A stretch of DNA of 64,000 bases, from contig JACIXY010000007.1 in NCBI GenBank assembly GCA_014360195.1, positions 1 to 64,000 on the forward strand, given 5' to 3'. The notes under the pieces were generated by a model. It ran no database searches and was not told where the DNA came from. It saw nothing but the letters and a program-made list of their open reading frames with translations. This DNA comes from Bacillota bacterium. Its GTDB lineage: Bacteria; Bacillota; SHA-98; UBA4971. Positions within the stretch are counted from its first letter, which is position 1. Every line of letters starts with the position of its first letter. Shown piece by piece: positions 1 to 8,508 of this stretch. The position numbers and the translations under genes are program-made.

Positions 1-101
1 TGCGCTCAGGCTATCTTGTCGCGGGCCCGCAGCGGCCGAGCACGGCAACGGCGCCCCATGGAATGGATGAATATGCAAATAGTGCGAATGTGTCCTGTGT
101 A

Positions 102-130
102 TTGACAGGAAGCGGATTCGACCATATAAT
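102..130 (+). promoter_or_regulatory. Consensus sigma-A promoter upstream of the lysine riboswitch
   Basis: The -35 box TTGACA (102-107) and -10 box TATAAT (125-130) both match consensus exactly, with a 17-nt spacer. Transcription should start near 137 and run through the L box at 445-629. The roughly 300-nt leader between them holds a short hairpin near 137-153 and three copies of a 10-bp repeat, but no gene I can support. Confidence 0.85.
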
Positions 131-222
131 ACCTTAAACAAAGCGTTGCTTTGTCCCTGTGCGGTGCTTTGCCCCTCCGCCTTCAGGTCCGAAGGGATCT
201 CTAAGTTTAGAAGGGCTTTATT

Positions 223-267
223 AGACGCCAGGACTTCAGACGCCAGGCTGTGTAACCAGACGCCAGG
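223..267 (+). repeat. Three copies of the 10-mer AGACGCCAGG in the leader
   Basis: Exact AGACGCCAGG occurs at 223-232, 238-247 and 258-267, between the promoter at 102-130 and the L box. Function unknown. It could be a protein-binding element or a remnant of tandem duplication. Confidence 0.6.
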
Positions 268-444
268 CTACTTAACGACCCCACGTAACGGCCCCCGTGG
301 TCGGGTGAACACGCCGTCAGCGGCCCGGGGCCTGTGCCGTAATGGCCTGCGGCTTCCGGGGGCGGGTCACGCCACGGGCCGCGAGTTACGCTCACGGGTC
401 AAAGGTCCGAAACTGAATACAGACGAGCATGCCTCATCTCTTCA

Positions 445-629
445 GAGGTGAGGTAGAGGCGCGACGGTTCAAGAGTACGCTCCCTGAGAAGTGCATCGAT
501 GAGGGAAGCGGAAAGGGGACGTCGCCGAAGCCGGCGTCGGCAACAGGCGCCCGGCTGGGGTTGCATCGAAGAGGTGCAAGACTGTCACGGAGGTGAGCCT
601 GAGGCCTTCGTGGAGAGCTATCTCACTTC
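445..629 (+). ncRNA. Lysine riboswitch (L box)
   Basis: The conserved L-box blocks appear in order: AGGTAGAGGCGCG after the 5' P1 strand, AGAGTA, GGGAAGCGGAAAGGGG, GTCGCCGAAG, ACTGTCACGGAGG and TGGAGAGCTATC. P1 is formed by 445-456 with 618-629 (12 bp including two G-U pairs). The element binds lysine and normally controls lysine biosynthesis or transport. Here the first recognisable downstream genes are glutamate synthase subunits starting at 1143. A competing 9-bp hairpin lies just upstream: 432-440 pairs with 445-453 around a TTCA loop and would consume the 5' strand of P1. Confidence 0.9.
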
Positions 630-655
630 GGGGTAGGTGAGGCTTTTCGTTTCGT
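622..655 (+). terminator. Possible riboswitch-controlled terminator
   Basis: CTCAC (622-626) can pair with GTGAG (637-641), extended by one G-U pair, and an interrupted T-rich run CTTTTCGTTTCGTTT follows. The 5' arm is the 3' strand of riboswitch P1, so P1 and this hairpin exclude each other. The stem is short, so it is a weak terminator candidate. Confidence 0.45.
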
Positions 656-659
656 TTCG

Positions 660-1014
660 GGCGCGGCGCTAGGCGCCACCAGGCCCTGGTGGCCGTGGTG
701 GCCCTTGACCGCGCGGTTCCTCCCGGAAGACCCGTGATGTGCGGAACGGGTAAGGCGGGAACGGTGACTTACGTCACCGAATGCACGTCAAGTGTCAGCT
801 CAAGCGACGGCAATACCAGGAGATCCATGCGTAACAGGGTAGTACCAGCCCGAAAAGCAGGAGCTGCCCTGCGGACAAACCACCGCGGACGGTGAGAGAT
901 GGTAGGAGGCGAGAAAGGAGGGGCCGGAGCGGAGCGGGCCGCGGCCGCCGCAGCAGAGGCAGCCAAGCCTAGGATGAGGGATGAAAGGAAGCTCTAGACA
1001 AGCCAAGCTTCAGA
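660..1014. other. Leader between riboswitch and glutamate synthase genes, no gene seen
   Basis: About 350 bases with no convincing coding sequence on either strand. Short open frames exist (for example 689-895) but have no family resemblance and no good ribosome binding site. The stretch may hold decayed sequence or a long 5' untranslated region for the gene at 1143. Confidence 0.5.
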
Positions 1015-1110
1015 CAGAGCAGAGGGCAGAGGGCAGAGAGCAGAGAGAAGAGAGAAGAGAGCAGAGAGAAGAGAGAAGAGAGCAGAGAGAAGAGAGAAGA
1101 GAGAAGGGAG
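1015..1110 (+). repeat. Purine-only AGAG(A/C)AG microsatellite
   Basis: A run of GAGCAGAG/GAGAAGAG units, purine-rich on the plus strand with only occasional C, sits directly upstream of the Shine-Dalgarno-like GGGAGGTG near 1105-1112. The frame of the downstream gene is open through it, but the protein family does not need these residues, so I place the start after it. Confidence 0.7.
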
Positions 1111-1142
1111 GTGCGGCGCCCAGGGGACGGCGCCAGGCAAGC

Positions 1143-2651
1143 ATGAGGGACCTCGATGCGATTAACAATCCTCGTGGCGAGACGAAGATCATTGATAGTT
1201 GTGGGCTTTTCGGGATGATGAGCCTTGAAGGGAGGACGTTCTCCGGCGCTGATGTGATTCGTGCCATGGCGAACATGCACGACCGCGGAAACGGCCTTGG
1301 AGGAGGGTTTGCGGCCTACGGGATCTATCCGGACTTCGCGGACTATTACGCTCTTCACGTGATGTTCGATTCGGAGACCGGCAGAGATGCGACAGAAGCT
1401 TACATAGACGAGACCTGCGAGGTCGTGCGTGACGAGGACATACCCACAAAGCCTACTGCGGGAATCGGGCCTGCCCCGGTTCTAAGGAGGTATTTCATTA
1501 TCCCAAGAGGTGGGCAATGCACCCTAAGAGGTGGGCAGGGCGAGGGCCGCCAGGCCTCACGAAACGCCCCGTCCTCCGCTTCTGCCTCCGCTGCCGCTGC
1601 CGCTACCTCTGCCGCTGACCGCGTCGATGTTGCCGCCGCTCGCGACGCCACGACCTCCATTCCTACCACTGGCGACATTACTGCTGCTGGCTTTGGGGTC
1701 CACCGTGCCGGTGTCGCCGCCGGGTCCGCCGAGGCCACCGCCGACGCCGCCGACGTCGCCGACGCCACCGACGCCGCCGACGTCGCCGGCGTCACCGACG
1801 CTACTGAGGAGGCCGACGAGCGCATAATCCGGCTGGTGATGACCATAAACATGCAGATACCAGACGCCTTTGTCTTGTCGTGCGGGAAAAACATGGGCGT
1901 CTTCAAGGGGGTGGGATACCCGGAGGACATCGGGCGCTTTTTCAGGCTCGATGAATACGAGGGCTACCTCTGGACTGCCCACGGAAGGTTTCCCACGAAC
2001 ACGCAGGGCTGGTGGGGCGGGGCACATCCGTTTTCGATTCTTGACTGGACGGTGGTCCATAACGGCGAGATCTCGTCCTACGGCACCAACCGTGCATTCC
2101 TCGAAACGCAGGGATACTGCTGCTCCCTGCACACTGACACCGAGGTCATCGCGTACGCCGTTGACCTCCTCGCGAGGCGGCACAGGCTTCCGATGTGGGC
2201 GGTGGCAAAAGTCCTCGCCCCGCCATTCTGGTCCTCAATCGACCGGACGGACGAGGCCGAAAGGCGGCTTTTCACCGCCCTCCGTATAATCTATCCTGAC
2301 CTCCTCATGAACGGCCCGTTCACCGTTATAATCGCCAATCGTCAAATGATGGTGGGGCTGCGCGACAGGGTGGAGCTGCGCCCGCTCGTCGCGGCGACTT
2401 CCGGGGACATGCTTTACCTTTCGTCGGAGGAGGCGCCCATAAGGCTTATCAACCCCCACCTGGACCGCGTCTGGGTGCCGAGGGGCGGCGAGCCGGTGCT
2501 CGGCCGGGTCGGCGCGGAGGATGTCGTGGCCTGGACCGGGACAGGACGGGCGATACAGCCGGAGCACAGGGCAATGGCGGCGGCACGGGCCGCGCGACCA
2601 CCAGGCCGTGACCGGCAGCAACTGCGCGAATTGAGAGTCGGCGCCGGTTGA
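1143..2651 (+). CDS. Glutamate synthase, glutamine amidotransferase subunit (archaeal-type, class II)
   Basis: Class II (Ntn) glutamine amidotransferase, COG0067 type. It would hydrolyse glutamine and pass ammonia to the FMN synthase subunit encoded next. The nucleophile cysteine is in CGLFGMM, about 20 residues in, so a short propeptide must be removed. Other class II landmarks are HDRGNGLGGGF, TAHGRFPTNTQG, VVHNGEISSYGTNR and HTDTEV. Residues about 120-228 are a low-complexity Ala/Asp/Thr-rich insertion between conserved blocks; their codons are simple GCC/GAC/GTC runs. I chose ATG 1143 because the family begins shortly before the catalytic Cys and the open frame upstream (from 981) is microsatellite. 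First gene of a three-gene glutamate synthase set. The gap to the next gene is filled by degenerate repeats. Confidence 0.85.
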   Translation: MRDLDAINNPRGETKIIDSCGLFGMMSLEGRTFSGADVIRAMANMHDRGNGLGGGFAAYGIYPDFADYYALHVMFDSETGRDATEAYIDETCEVVRDEDIPTKPTAGIGPAPVLRRYFIIPRGGQCTLRGGQGEGRQASRNAPSSASASAAAAATSAADRVDVAAARDATTSIPTTGDITAAGFGVHRAGVAAGSAEATADAADVADATDAADVAGVTDATEEADERIIRLVMTINMQIPDAFVLSCGKNMGVFKGVGYPEDIGRFFRLDEYEGYLWTAHGRFPTNTQGWWGGAHPFSILDWTVVHNGEISSYGTNRAFLETQGYCCSLHTDTEVIAYAVDLLARRHRLPMWAVAKVLAPPFWSSIDRTDEAERRLFTALRIIYPDLLMNGPFTVIIANRQMMVGLRDRVELRPLVAATSGDMLYLSSEEAPIRLINPHLDRVWVPRGGEPVLGRVGAEDVVAWTGTGRAIQPEHRAMAAARAARPPGRDRQQLRELRVGAG

Positions 2652-2704
2652 TGCGCCCGGTCCCGGGTGGCAACACCTCCCGCGGCGGGCGGCTCCCGCG
2701 GCGG

Positions 2705-3045
2705 GTACGGCCGAGCTACACACACCCGGCGGAGGCCGCGGTCAAGTGCACCCGTCCTGCGGAACAGGAGGCTTGGGCGAGCTACACACATTCTACAGAG
2801 GGCATGGCCGTGCCACGCATGTCTTCTAGACTAGAGCGGGGCCGAGCTATGCACGTCCTCGAGCTACGCGCGTCCTGCAGACTAGGGGCACGGCTGAGTA
2901 CACACATGCCCTGCAGAGCAGGAGGCATACCCCAGCCACACCTATCCTGCAGAGTCCTGCAGAGTCCTGCAGAGGGCGTGGGCGAATATGCATGTCCCGC
3001 GAAGTAGAGGGCACGGCCAGGGTACGCACCTCTTGCGGAGGGCAT
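2705..3045 (+). repeat. Degenerate tandem repeat array between amidotransferase and synthase genes
   Basis: At least eight imperfect units of roughly 30-50 bp share the pattern GGCCGAGCTACACAC followed by CCTGCAGAG and GGGCAT. The core CCTGCAGAG occurs three times back to back near 2947-2977. Open frames on both strands here are repeat artefacts with no family match. The array separates two genes that should be co-transcribed. Confidence 0.65.
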
Positions 3046-3106
3046 GGCTGGACTGCCTGCGTCCCTGCGCGTGCACACGACGGAAACGAGAACGAGGAGA
3101 TCCCGG

Positions 3107-4678
3107 ATGAAGAGCTACATCCCACCGCAGTTTACAGTCGAGAGAGACGACCGCCGGTGCAACATGTGCCGGATATGCATCGAAGAGTGCAGCTTCGGCG
3201 TGCATTACTACGACGAGAAGCGCAAGACCATGGGAGCGCGGGAGGAGCGCTGCGTGGGATGCCACCGGTGCTCCGCGTTCTGCCCTACGAGGGCGCTCAC
3301 CATTCGAACACACCCTGCCGAGTTCCGTCCCAACGCCAACTGGCGGCCGGAGTTCATCCTGGACATCAAGAAGCAGGCGGAGACCGGGGGCATCGTGCTC
3401 ACGGGCATGGGGTGTGACAAGCCCTACCGCATCTACTGGGACCACCTGGTCCTCAACGCAAGCCAGGTGACGAACCCGTCCATCGACCCGCTGAGAGAAC
3501 CGATGGAGCTGCGGACGTACCTTGGCAGGAGACCGGACCGGCTCGAGCTCACGGACGACAGGGAGGGCGGTCGGCCTGCTGCGCGGCTCGCCGGCCGGCC
3601 CGGCGGGTTCGACCTTCCCGATGTTCCTCCGGACGGGGCTTCGTCCGCTCCCTCGCCCGTGAAAGTGGAGGTCCCTATTCTCCTCGCAGCGATGTCGTTC
3701 GGCGCCGTAAGCTTTCAGGTCCACAAGGCGCTGATGCAGGCCGCGCAGGAGATCGGCACGCTCTGCAACACCGGCGAGGGTGGCTGGCCTGCCGAGCTGC
3801 GCGGGTTCGGCAGGCATGTCATTGTGCAGTGCGCCTCCGGGCGCTTTGGGGTGGACGCCGACTACCTCAATGAGGCGGCAATCGTGGAGATCAAGATAGG
3901 ACAGGGTGCAAAGCCGGGTATCGGCGGGCATCTCCCGGGCGAGAAAGTGACCGAGGCGGTCGCCAGGACGCGCATGATCCCACCTGGTACTGACGCGCTA
4001 TCCCCCGCGCCGCAGCACGATATTTACTCCATCGAGGATCTCGCCATGCTCATCTACGCGCTCAAGGAGGCCACGAACTACGAGAAGCCGGTGGCGGTCA
4101 AGATCGCAGCGGTCCACAACGCAGCAGCCATCGCGTCCGGCATCGTGCGCGCGGGGGCCGACATCGTGGTCCTCGACGGGTTCAGGGGCGGCACAGGCGC
4201 GGCGCCCAAGATCATCCGCGACAACGTGGGCATTCCTATCGAGCTTGCGCTGGCGTCAGTGGACGCGAGGCTCCGGGCCGAGGGTATCCGCCACGAGGCG
4301 TCCATCATTGCGAGCGGCGGCTTCAGAAACAGCGCTGATGTGCTGAAGGCCATAGCGCTCGGAGCGGACGCCGTGTACATCGGGACTGCCGCCCTCATCG
4401 CCATGGGCTGCACGCTGTGCCAGCAGTGCTACACGGGAAAGTGCGCCTGGGGCATCGCAGCGTCCGACCCGAAGCTCACGGAGCGCCTGGACCCGGACGT
4501 CGCCGCAAGGCGGGTCGTCAACCTCATTAACGGGTGGAGCCTGGAGATAAAGGAGATGCTCGGCGGCATGGGGATAAACGCCATAGAGAGCCTTCGCGGA
4601 AACAGGCTCCATCTCAGAGGTATAGGGCTTGAAGACTGGGAGCTCGAGGTGCTGGGTGTGAGGGGGGCTGGTACATGA
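3107..4678 (+). CDS. Glutamate synthase FMN-binding subunit with N-terminal 2x[4Fe-4S] ferredoxin domain
   Basis: Synthase subunit (COG0069 type) that adds glutamine-derived ammonia to 2-oxoglutarate. Residues about 14-55 are a bacterial ferredoxin with two cysteine sets (CNMCRICIEEC and CVGCHRCSAFCP). The FMN/TIM-barrel domain follows, with LLAAMSFGAVS, GEGGWP, KIGQGAKPGIGG, LDGFRGGTGAAP and ASGGFRNSADV. A 3Fe-4S motif CTLCQQCYTGKCAWGI lies near residue 434. At 523 aa it fits the archaeal/Thermotoga-type large subunit. I chose ATG 3107 for its upstream GAGGAGA and because the ferredoxin domain follows at once. It overlaps the next gene by 4 bp (ATGA), so the two are translationally coupled. 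No NAD(P)H-oxidising GltD is in the window, so the ferredoxin domain may take electrons from another donor. Confidence 0.93.
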   Translation: MKSYIPPQFTVERDDRRCNMCRICIEECSFGVHYYDEKRKTMGAREERCVGCHRCSAFCPTRALTIRTHPAEFRPNANWRPEFILDIKKQAETGGIVLTGMGCDKPYRIYWDHLVLNASQVTNPSIDPLREPMELRTYLGRRPDRLELTDDREGGRPAARLAGRPGGFDLPDVPPDGASSAPSPVKVEVPILLAAMSFGAVSFQVHKALMQAAQEIGTLCNTGEGGWPAELRGFGRHVIVQCASGRFGVDADYLNEAAIVEIKIGQGAKPGIGGHLPGEKVTEAVARTRMIPPGTDALSPAPQHDIYSIEDLAMLIYALKEATNYEKPVAVKIAAVHNAAAIASGIVRAGADIVVLDGFRGGTGAAPKIIRDNVGIPIELALASVDARLRAEGIRHEASIIASGGFRNSADVLKAIALGADAVYIGTAALIAMGCTLCQQCYTGKCAWGIAASDPKLTERLDPDVAARRVVNLINGWSLEIKEMLGGMGINAIESLRGNRLHLRGIGLEDWELEVLGVRGAGT

Positions 4679-5553
4679 CTTGGTACGGCGTAGGGGCTTG
4701 CGACTATGCCGCTGACCCCGACGAGGGCCGCGGCGAAGGCCGAGGCGACGGCAACAGCCGGGAGGCTGCGACCCGGAGAGTGTTCTCGGACGAGACGGGC
4801 GTGCTTACCGTCGACGCCCAGGGGCTTACATACCGAGAGCTCAACCATGTGCTCAGGGCGCACGTTCGCGACAGGGCGCGCGCCATAGCGATCAGGAACG
4901 TGGCAGGGCAGCGATACATCGGCACGAACCTGAGGTGTCCCATCAGCGTGGAGATCCACGGCACGCCCGGCAGCGACCTCGGAGCTTTCATGGACGGCCC
5001 CAAGCTTACGGTTTTCGGTAACGCCCAGGACTGCGTCGGCAACACGATGACGAGCGGCGAGATCGTGGTGCACGGCCGGGCGGGGGACGTTGTGGCCATG
5101 TCCATGCGCGGCGGGGCGATCTTCATCAGGGACGACGTCGGTTCGAGGTGTGCCATCCACATGAAGGAATACGGGGACAGGAAGCCGCTCGTAGTCATCG
5201 GCGGGACAGCTCATGACTTCCTGGGCGAGTATATGGCCGGGGGCACCGTGATCGTGCTGGGCCTTGGTCTCGCCCCGGGCGAGGGTCACCGCGCCTGCTT
5301 CATCGGCACGGGCATGCACGGCGGGCGGATCTTTATCCGAGGGAGCATCGAAGCCCACCAGCTTGGTCGGGAAGTCGAGGTTGTCGACCCCGATAGCCGC
5401 GATCAGGAGACGATCATGTGCGCAGTCGAGAGGTTCTGCACACTCTTCGGCACGGACTTTGACGAGATCGCGAACTCGAGGTTCTTGAAGCTCCACCCCA
5501 GGTCTCACAGGCCCTATGGCCGGTTCTATGCGGCAAGAGACCCTGGGGGCTGA
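4675..5553 (+). CDS. Glutamate synthase GXGXG-domain subunit (GltB C-terminal domain)
   Basis: A stand-alone homologue of the C-terminal GXGXG beta-helix domain of glutamate synthase (COG0070), which structurally links the amidotransferase and synthase parts. It shows the repeated glycine-rich turns typical of the domain, such as GTPGSDLGAFMDG, GNAQDCVGNTMTSGE, MRGGAIFIRDDVGSR, GGTAHDFLGEYMAGG and GTGMHGGRIFIRG. A Gly/Glu/Arg-rich segment at residues 16-30 precedes the domain and looks like another small low-complexity insertion. It starts inside the previous gene's stop (ATGA overlap). The three separate subunits together reproduce the domains of the usual single large subunit. Confidence 0.9.
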   Translation: MTWYGVGACDYAADPDEGRGEGRGDGNSREAATRRVFSDETGVLTVDAQGLTYRELNHVLRAHVRDRARAIAIRNVAGQRYIGTNLRCPISVEIHGTPGSDLGAFMDGPKLTVFGNAQDCVGNTMTSGEIVVHGRAGDVVAMSMRGGAIFIRDDVGSRCAIHMKEYGDRKPLVVIGGTAHDFLGEYMAGGTVIVLGLGLAPGEGHRACFIGTGMHGGRIFIRGSIEAHQLGREVEVVDPDSRDQETIMCAVERFCTLFGTDFDEIANSRFLKLHPRSHRPYGRFYAARDPGG

Positions 5554-5604
5554 TGAGGACATTGAAGAAGCGCTGGCGGGGCGGGAGAGGTTCTTCACAC
5601 GCAG

Positions 5605-5730
5605 CTAAGTGAGGGTGCGTTAGTTCTCGCCCCTCTTCCAGTAGTTGCCGGGTTGCCGGTGTTGCACTCTCTCTTTGAGTCACCGGCAACCCCTCCCAAA
5701 AGTCGAGAGCATTTTTGCACCCTCACTTAG
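5605..5730 (+). repeat. Palindromic element copy A (126 bp, short form)
   Basis: Perfect 14-bp terminal inverted repeats: CTAAGTGAGGGTGC (5605-5618) and its complement (5717-5730). The inner palindrome is GGTTGCCGGTG ... CACCGGCAACC. It is nearly identical, in opposite orientation, to copy D (35093-35218). The right terminal repeat supplies the stop codon of the minus-strand gene ending at 5723. Confidence 0.9.
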
Positions 5731-6859
5731 CGGGGCGTTTGGGTGCGAAAGCTATCCACGTCTTGCGGAGAAGTGCCGTGAGGGCTTCTGGGTCAAAGGA
5801 CCATCTGGCCATCATGAGGTTGCGCCTCTCGAGCGCCCGGGCGAGCGCCCATCCGAATGCGTCCTCGCACTCCTGTTCGTACTCGCACAGGGCACCGAGA
5901 TCGCCTGTAAGAATGGCCCTGGCTGCCGCCCTCCCTGCTGCCTCGCCTGCGATGACCGCGTGGAGGATGCCCGCCCCTGTCAGGGGGTGGGCATGTCCTG
6001 CCGCGTCTCCTGCGAGAAGCACATGGCCCTTGACTGCCCGGAGTGGACCGCCCACCGGAATGAGACCCCCTGTACGGCTGACCACGCTCCGGTCGTCGAT
6101 CCCTAGCTTTTGCATGAAGCGGTGGAGCAGGCGGCGGGGCGAAGACGACGGAGGGCCTCCCGCCGTTCCCGCATGCAGGCCCGAGCCGGCAGGCCCGGAG
6201 ACCTTTCGTCCGCGCAGCGCAACCTCGATGCCCACGCCGACGTTCGCGGTCGCACCCTTTGGAAATACCCAGCCGTAGCCGCCTGTGTACTCCGGGTCGA
6301 AGTACACGCGCGTGCACTCGATGGGACTGTCCAGGACCACCTCCACCTGCGCCGCAGCAACGTACCTCGGGTTGCGCTGACCGATAGCCCTGCCCACCCT
6401 GGAAAGCGGCCCGTCAGCCCCGATCACTATCCTTGCGTTGAACTTGCGGATCGATGTGCCTCCTGTGCAGGCAATGAGTGTGTTACCGTCAAGCCCTAAC
6501 ACCTTTGTGCCCAGGAGGACCTTTGCGCCAGCTTCGACTGCCGAGGCGACCAAGCTACTATCGAAGAGATGGCGGTGCAGCACGTAGCCGGGGAACCGGC
6601 TTCGGACCACCTCCCCGGACGGAAAGAATGTTTCCATGTGCTCGACCCTCTGGGCTATGTGCGCTTTGTCCAGCGGGACGTGCCGGGTTATGAAGGCGGG
6701 AACGTATTCAGCGCACCGCACCGGGACACCCACGCGTGCCCTTGCATCGATGATGAGGACGTGTACGCCGCTCGAGGCGAGAGCCTTCGCGGCGCAGGCT
6801 CCGGCGGGCCCTGCGCCGACCACGATAGTATCATACTCGTGATGAACGTTCGGCGACAA
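5723..6859 (-). CDS. FAD-dependent oxidoreductase, geranylgeranyl-reductase family (LipT-like)
   Basis: Flavoprotein of 378 aa with an N-terminal dinucleotide-binding motif (VVGAGPAGACAAKAL), the second FAD motif IGADGPLSRVGRAIG, and LLAGDAAGHAHPLTGAGI near residue 290, which is typical of the geranylgeranyl reductase group. In LipS1/LipS2 lipoate-synthesis clusters such a flavoprotein (LipT) is proposed to supply electrons to the radical SAM enzymes, and its position as last gene of this operon fits that role. A polyprenyl reductase role is the alternative. The start is TTG at 6859, preceded by GGAGGTGG, and overlaps the upstream ligase gene by 29 bp. Its TGA stop lies in the terminal repeat of element copy A, so the extreme C-terminus is element-derived. 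Confidence 0.8.
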   Translation of the reverse strand: MSPNVHHEYDTIVVGAGPAGACAAKALASSGVHVLIIDARARVGVPVRCAEYVPAFITRHVPLDKAHIAQRVEHMETFFPSGEVVRSRFPGYVLHRHLFDSSLVASAVEAGAKVLLGTKVLGLDGNTLIACTGGTSIRKFNARIVIGADGPLSRVGRAIGQRNPRYVAAAQVEVVLDSPIECTRVYFDPEYTGGYGWVFPKGATANVGVGIEVALRGRKVSGPAGSGLHAGTAGGPPSSSPRRLLHRFMQKLGIDDRSVVSRTGGLIPVGGPLRAVKGHVLLAGDAAGHAHPLTGAGILHAVIAGEAAGRAAARAILTGDLGALCEYEQECEDAFGWALARALERRNLMMARWSFDPEALTALLRKTWIAFAPKRPAK

Positions 6860-8453
6860 AGCTGGAAGCCACCTCCAGCACCTTTTCGATGAGGCGGAGA
6901 TTCAGCGTGGTCTGGTTCTCAAATACGCCCCGGTGAGCCTCTTTTTCTTTGCCCAGGTCATAGCACGTGGAGTTCTCCACGTCAACGAGGATGCCTGGGA
7001 GGCCGATGCGGTCGAAGTCGTTCCTGTGTTTTGCGAGGAACGCCTCGCAGCAACTGCCGATGAAGCCAGGTGCGCCCCTTGCCTTCAGCCCCTCAAGGAC
7101 TTCCTCCAGCATCTCGTAGTTCTGGATGGTTATAGGCTCGAAGCCCAGCTTACGCGCCATGGTATACGCGTCGCCTATGGTACATCCTTTGCACTCGGCG
7201 CACCCCGAGCGATATCGGAAGCTACACCCGGGTCGCTTGGCGCAGTATGGCAACAGCACTGCTATCGGTGCTGTGCGCGACGAGCACTGGAGAGCGCGGA
7301 GCACGTCCTCGAATGAGCCGTTGACGGACGAGACGGAGTTCACCTCGTCCGGCGGGATGCCGAAGCCAGGGAGATGCATCTTCTCCAGCGCGTCCGCGAT
7401 AGTATCCGAAATGTCTTGAGGGGCTACTCCAGGGATTTTCATCAGGTGATTCCGCCTGAAGAACTCTTCTACGAGGTGCGCCAGGATGCGGGCGTCGGCC
7501 CTGGCGTTCTTGATGTGCGCTTCCAGGTCATATATCGCGCGCTTCGGATAAGCGAAAAAGTCTCCCGTAATGAACGCTGACGTCACACGCGACGCGCGCG
7601 CGTCAACTACGAGCGCGACTCGGATGAGCCCGCCCTTCGTCTTGCGCACGGACCGCAGTTCAAAACGGGACCTGGGTTTCTGACGGATCTTTCTGATCCA
7701 GTCGCTGGACTTGAAGTAGGGCAGGCGTCTGGCAAGAAGGTCCATTTCCGCTGGTGTCAGGCCACCAGGGACAAGACGCACTCCAAGCACATTCTCAAAC
7801 GCAGCGGCAATGGTCGCCTTTATCTCGGGGGCCGCAGGCGCGCTCCCGAGTTCCCAGGCAAGACAGGTTACCCGATCCTTCACAGACTCGATCTCTTTGT
7901 CTTTGAGCTTCTCGGTGGGTATCTTGAGAGCTCTCAGCATGGAATTCACGTCAAAATCCACCAGGAGCGTGCCTTGAAACAGGAACGCGCCGTCGAGGTC
8001 TGTGCCCCCTGTGCCGGATATCTTGCGCCCCCGCACTTCGATGTCGTTGCGCGGACGAAAGCGGGCATCAACCCCCAGCGCATGCAGGGCGATCACCACA
8101 GCATGGCAGAGCTTGCCGTACAGGTCCTCCAGGGATGACGGAATGGATGGGTGATTCTTTGATGCGATTATCTCCCACCCGATCTGGGTCCTGTCCCAGA
8201 AGAGCGCCCCGCCTCCCGTGATGCGGCGGTTGATCTCGACACCGTGCTCTTTGCACCAGTCCACACGTACTTCCTGGTCGACGTCCTGGTGGTAGCCTAC
8301 GAGAACGCAAGGTGGGCCAAATTGCAAGAATCGCAGGGTGTCAGGCACGAGGTTCCTGCTTCTTGCCGTGAGGATAACTTCGTCAAGCGCCATGTTTTCT
8401 GCCGCGGTCCGGACACCTGTATCGAGAAGACGCCAGGTATCGCTGCTGCGCAT
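6831..8453 (-). CDS. Lipoate-protein ligase domain fused to DUF116 (sLpl-like)
   Basis: The N-terminal 250 or so residues are a lipoate/octanoate ligase of the LplA/LipB/BirA fold: RRITGGGALFWDRTQIGWE (RR.TGGG substrate loop), NDIEVRGRKISGTGG and FLFQGTLLVDFD. Residues about 250-330 resemble the small accessory ligase domain (FKSSDWIRKI then FAYP). The C-terminal 190 residues are DUF116, with the cysteine pattern CAKRPGCSFRYRSGCAECKGC that suggests a metal or Fe-S site, then GSCCEAF. At 540 aa it is far longer than LplA (about 330 aa). It would attach lipoate or octanoate to carrier proteins next to the two radical SAM proteins that insert sulfur. What DUF116 adds is unknown; a sulfur or electron donor is possible. 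It starts at ATG 8453 after AAGGAGCG. Confidence 0.85.
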   Translation of the reverse strand: MRSSDTWRLLDTGVRTAAENMALDEVILTARSRNLVPDTLRFLQFGPPCVLVGYHQDVDQEVRVDWCKEHGVEINRRITGGGALFWDRTQIGWEIIASKNHPSIPSSLEDLYGKLCHAVVIALHALGVDARFRPRNDIEVRGRKISGTGGTDLDGAFLFQGTLLVDFDVNSMLRALKIPTEKLKDKEIESVKDRVTCLAWELGSAPAAPEIKATIAAAFENVLGVRLVPGGLTPAEMDLLARRLPYFKSSDWIRKIRQKPRSRFELRSVRKTKGGLIRVALVVDARASRVTSAFITGDFFAYPKRAIYDLEAHIKNARADARILAHLVEEFFRRNHLMKIPGVAPQDISDTIADALEKMHLPGFGIPPDEVNSVSSVNGSFEDVLRALQCSSRTAPIAVLLPYCAKRPGCSFRYRSGCAECKGCTIGDAYTMARKLGFEPITIQNYEMLEEVLEGLKARGAPGFIGSCCEAFLAKHRNDFDRIGLPGILVDVENSTCYDLGKEKEAHRGVFENQTTLNLRLIEKVLEVASSFVAERSSRV

Positions 8454-8508
8454 AGTTCACACGCGCTCCTTGACCCAAGATAGGCCGCCGCAAGACCCCT
8501 GCTCCAGG

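Noticed and set aside
689-895. Small gene between the lysine riboswitch and glutamate synthase
   Set aside because: No ribosome binding site, no family resemblance, and an equally long frame exists on the other strand.
2942-3931. Open frame of 329 codons on the minus strand across the glutamate synthase start
   Set aside because: Antisense to the ferredoxin/FMN synthase gene and the repeat array, with no recognisable domain.
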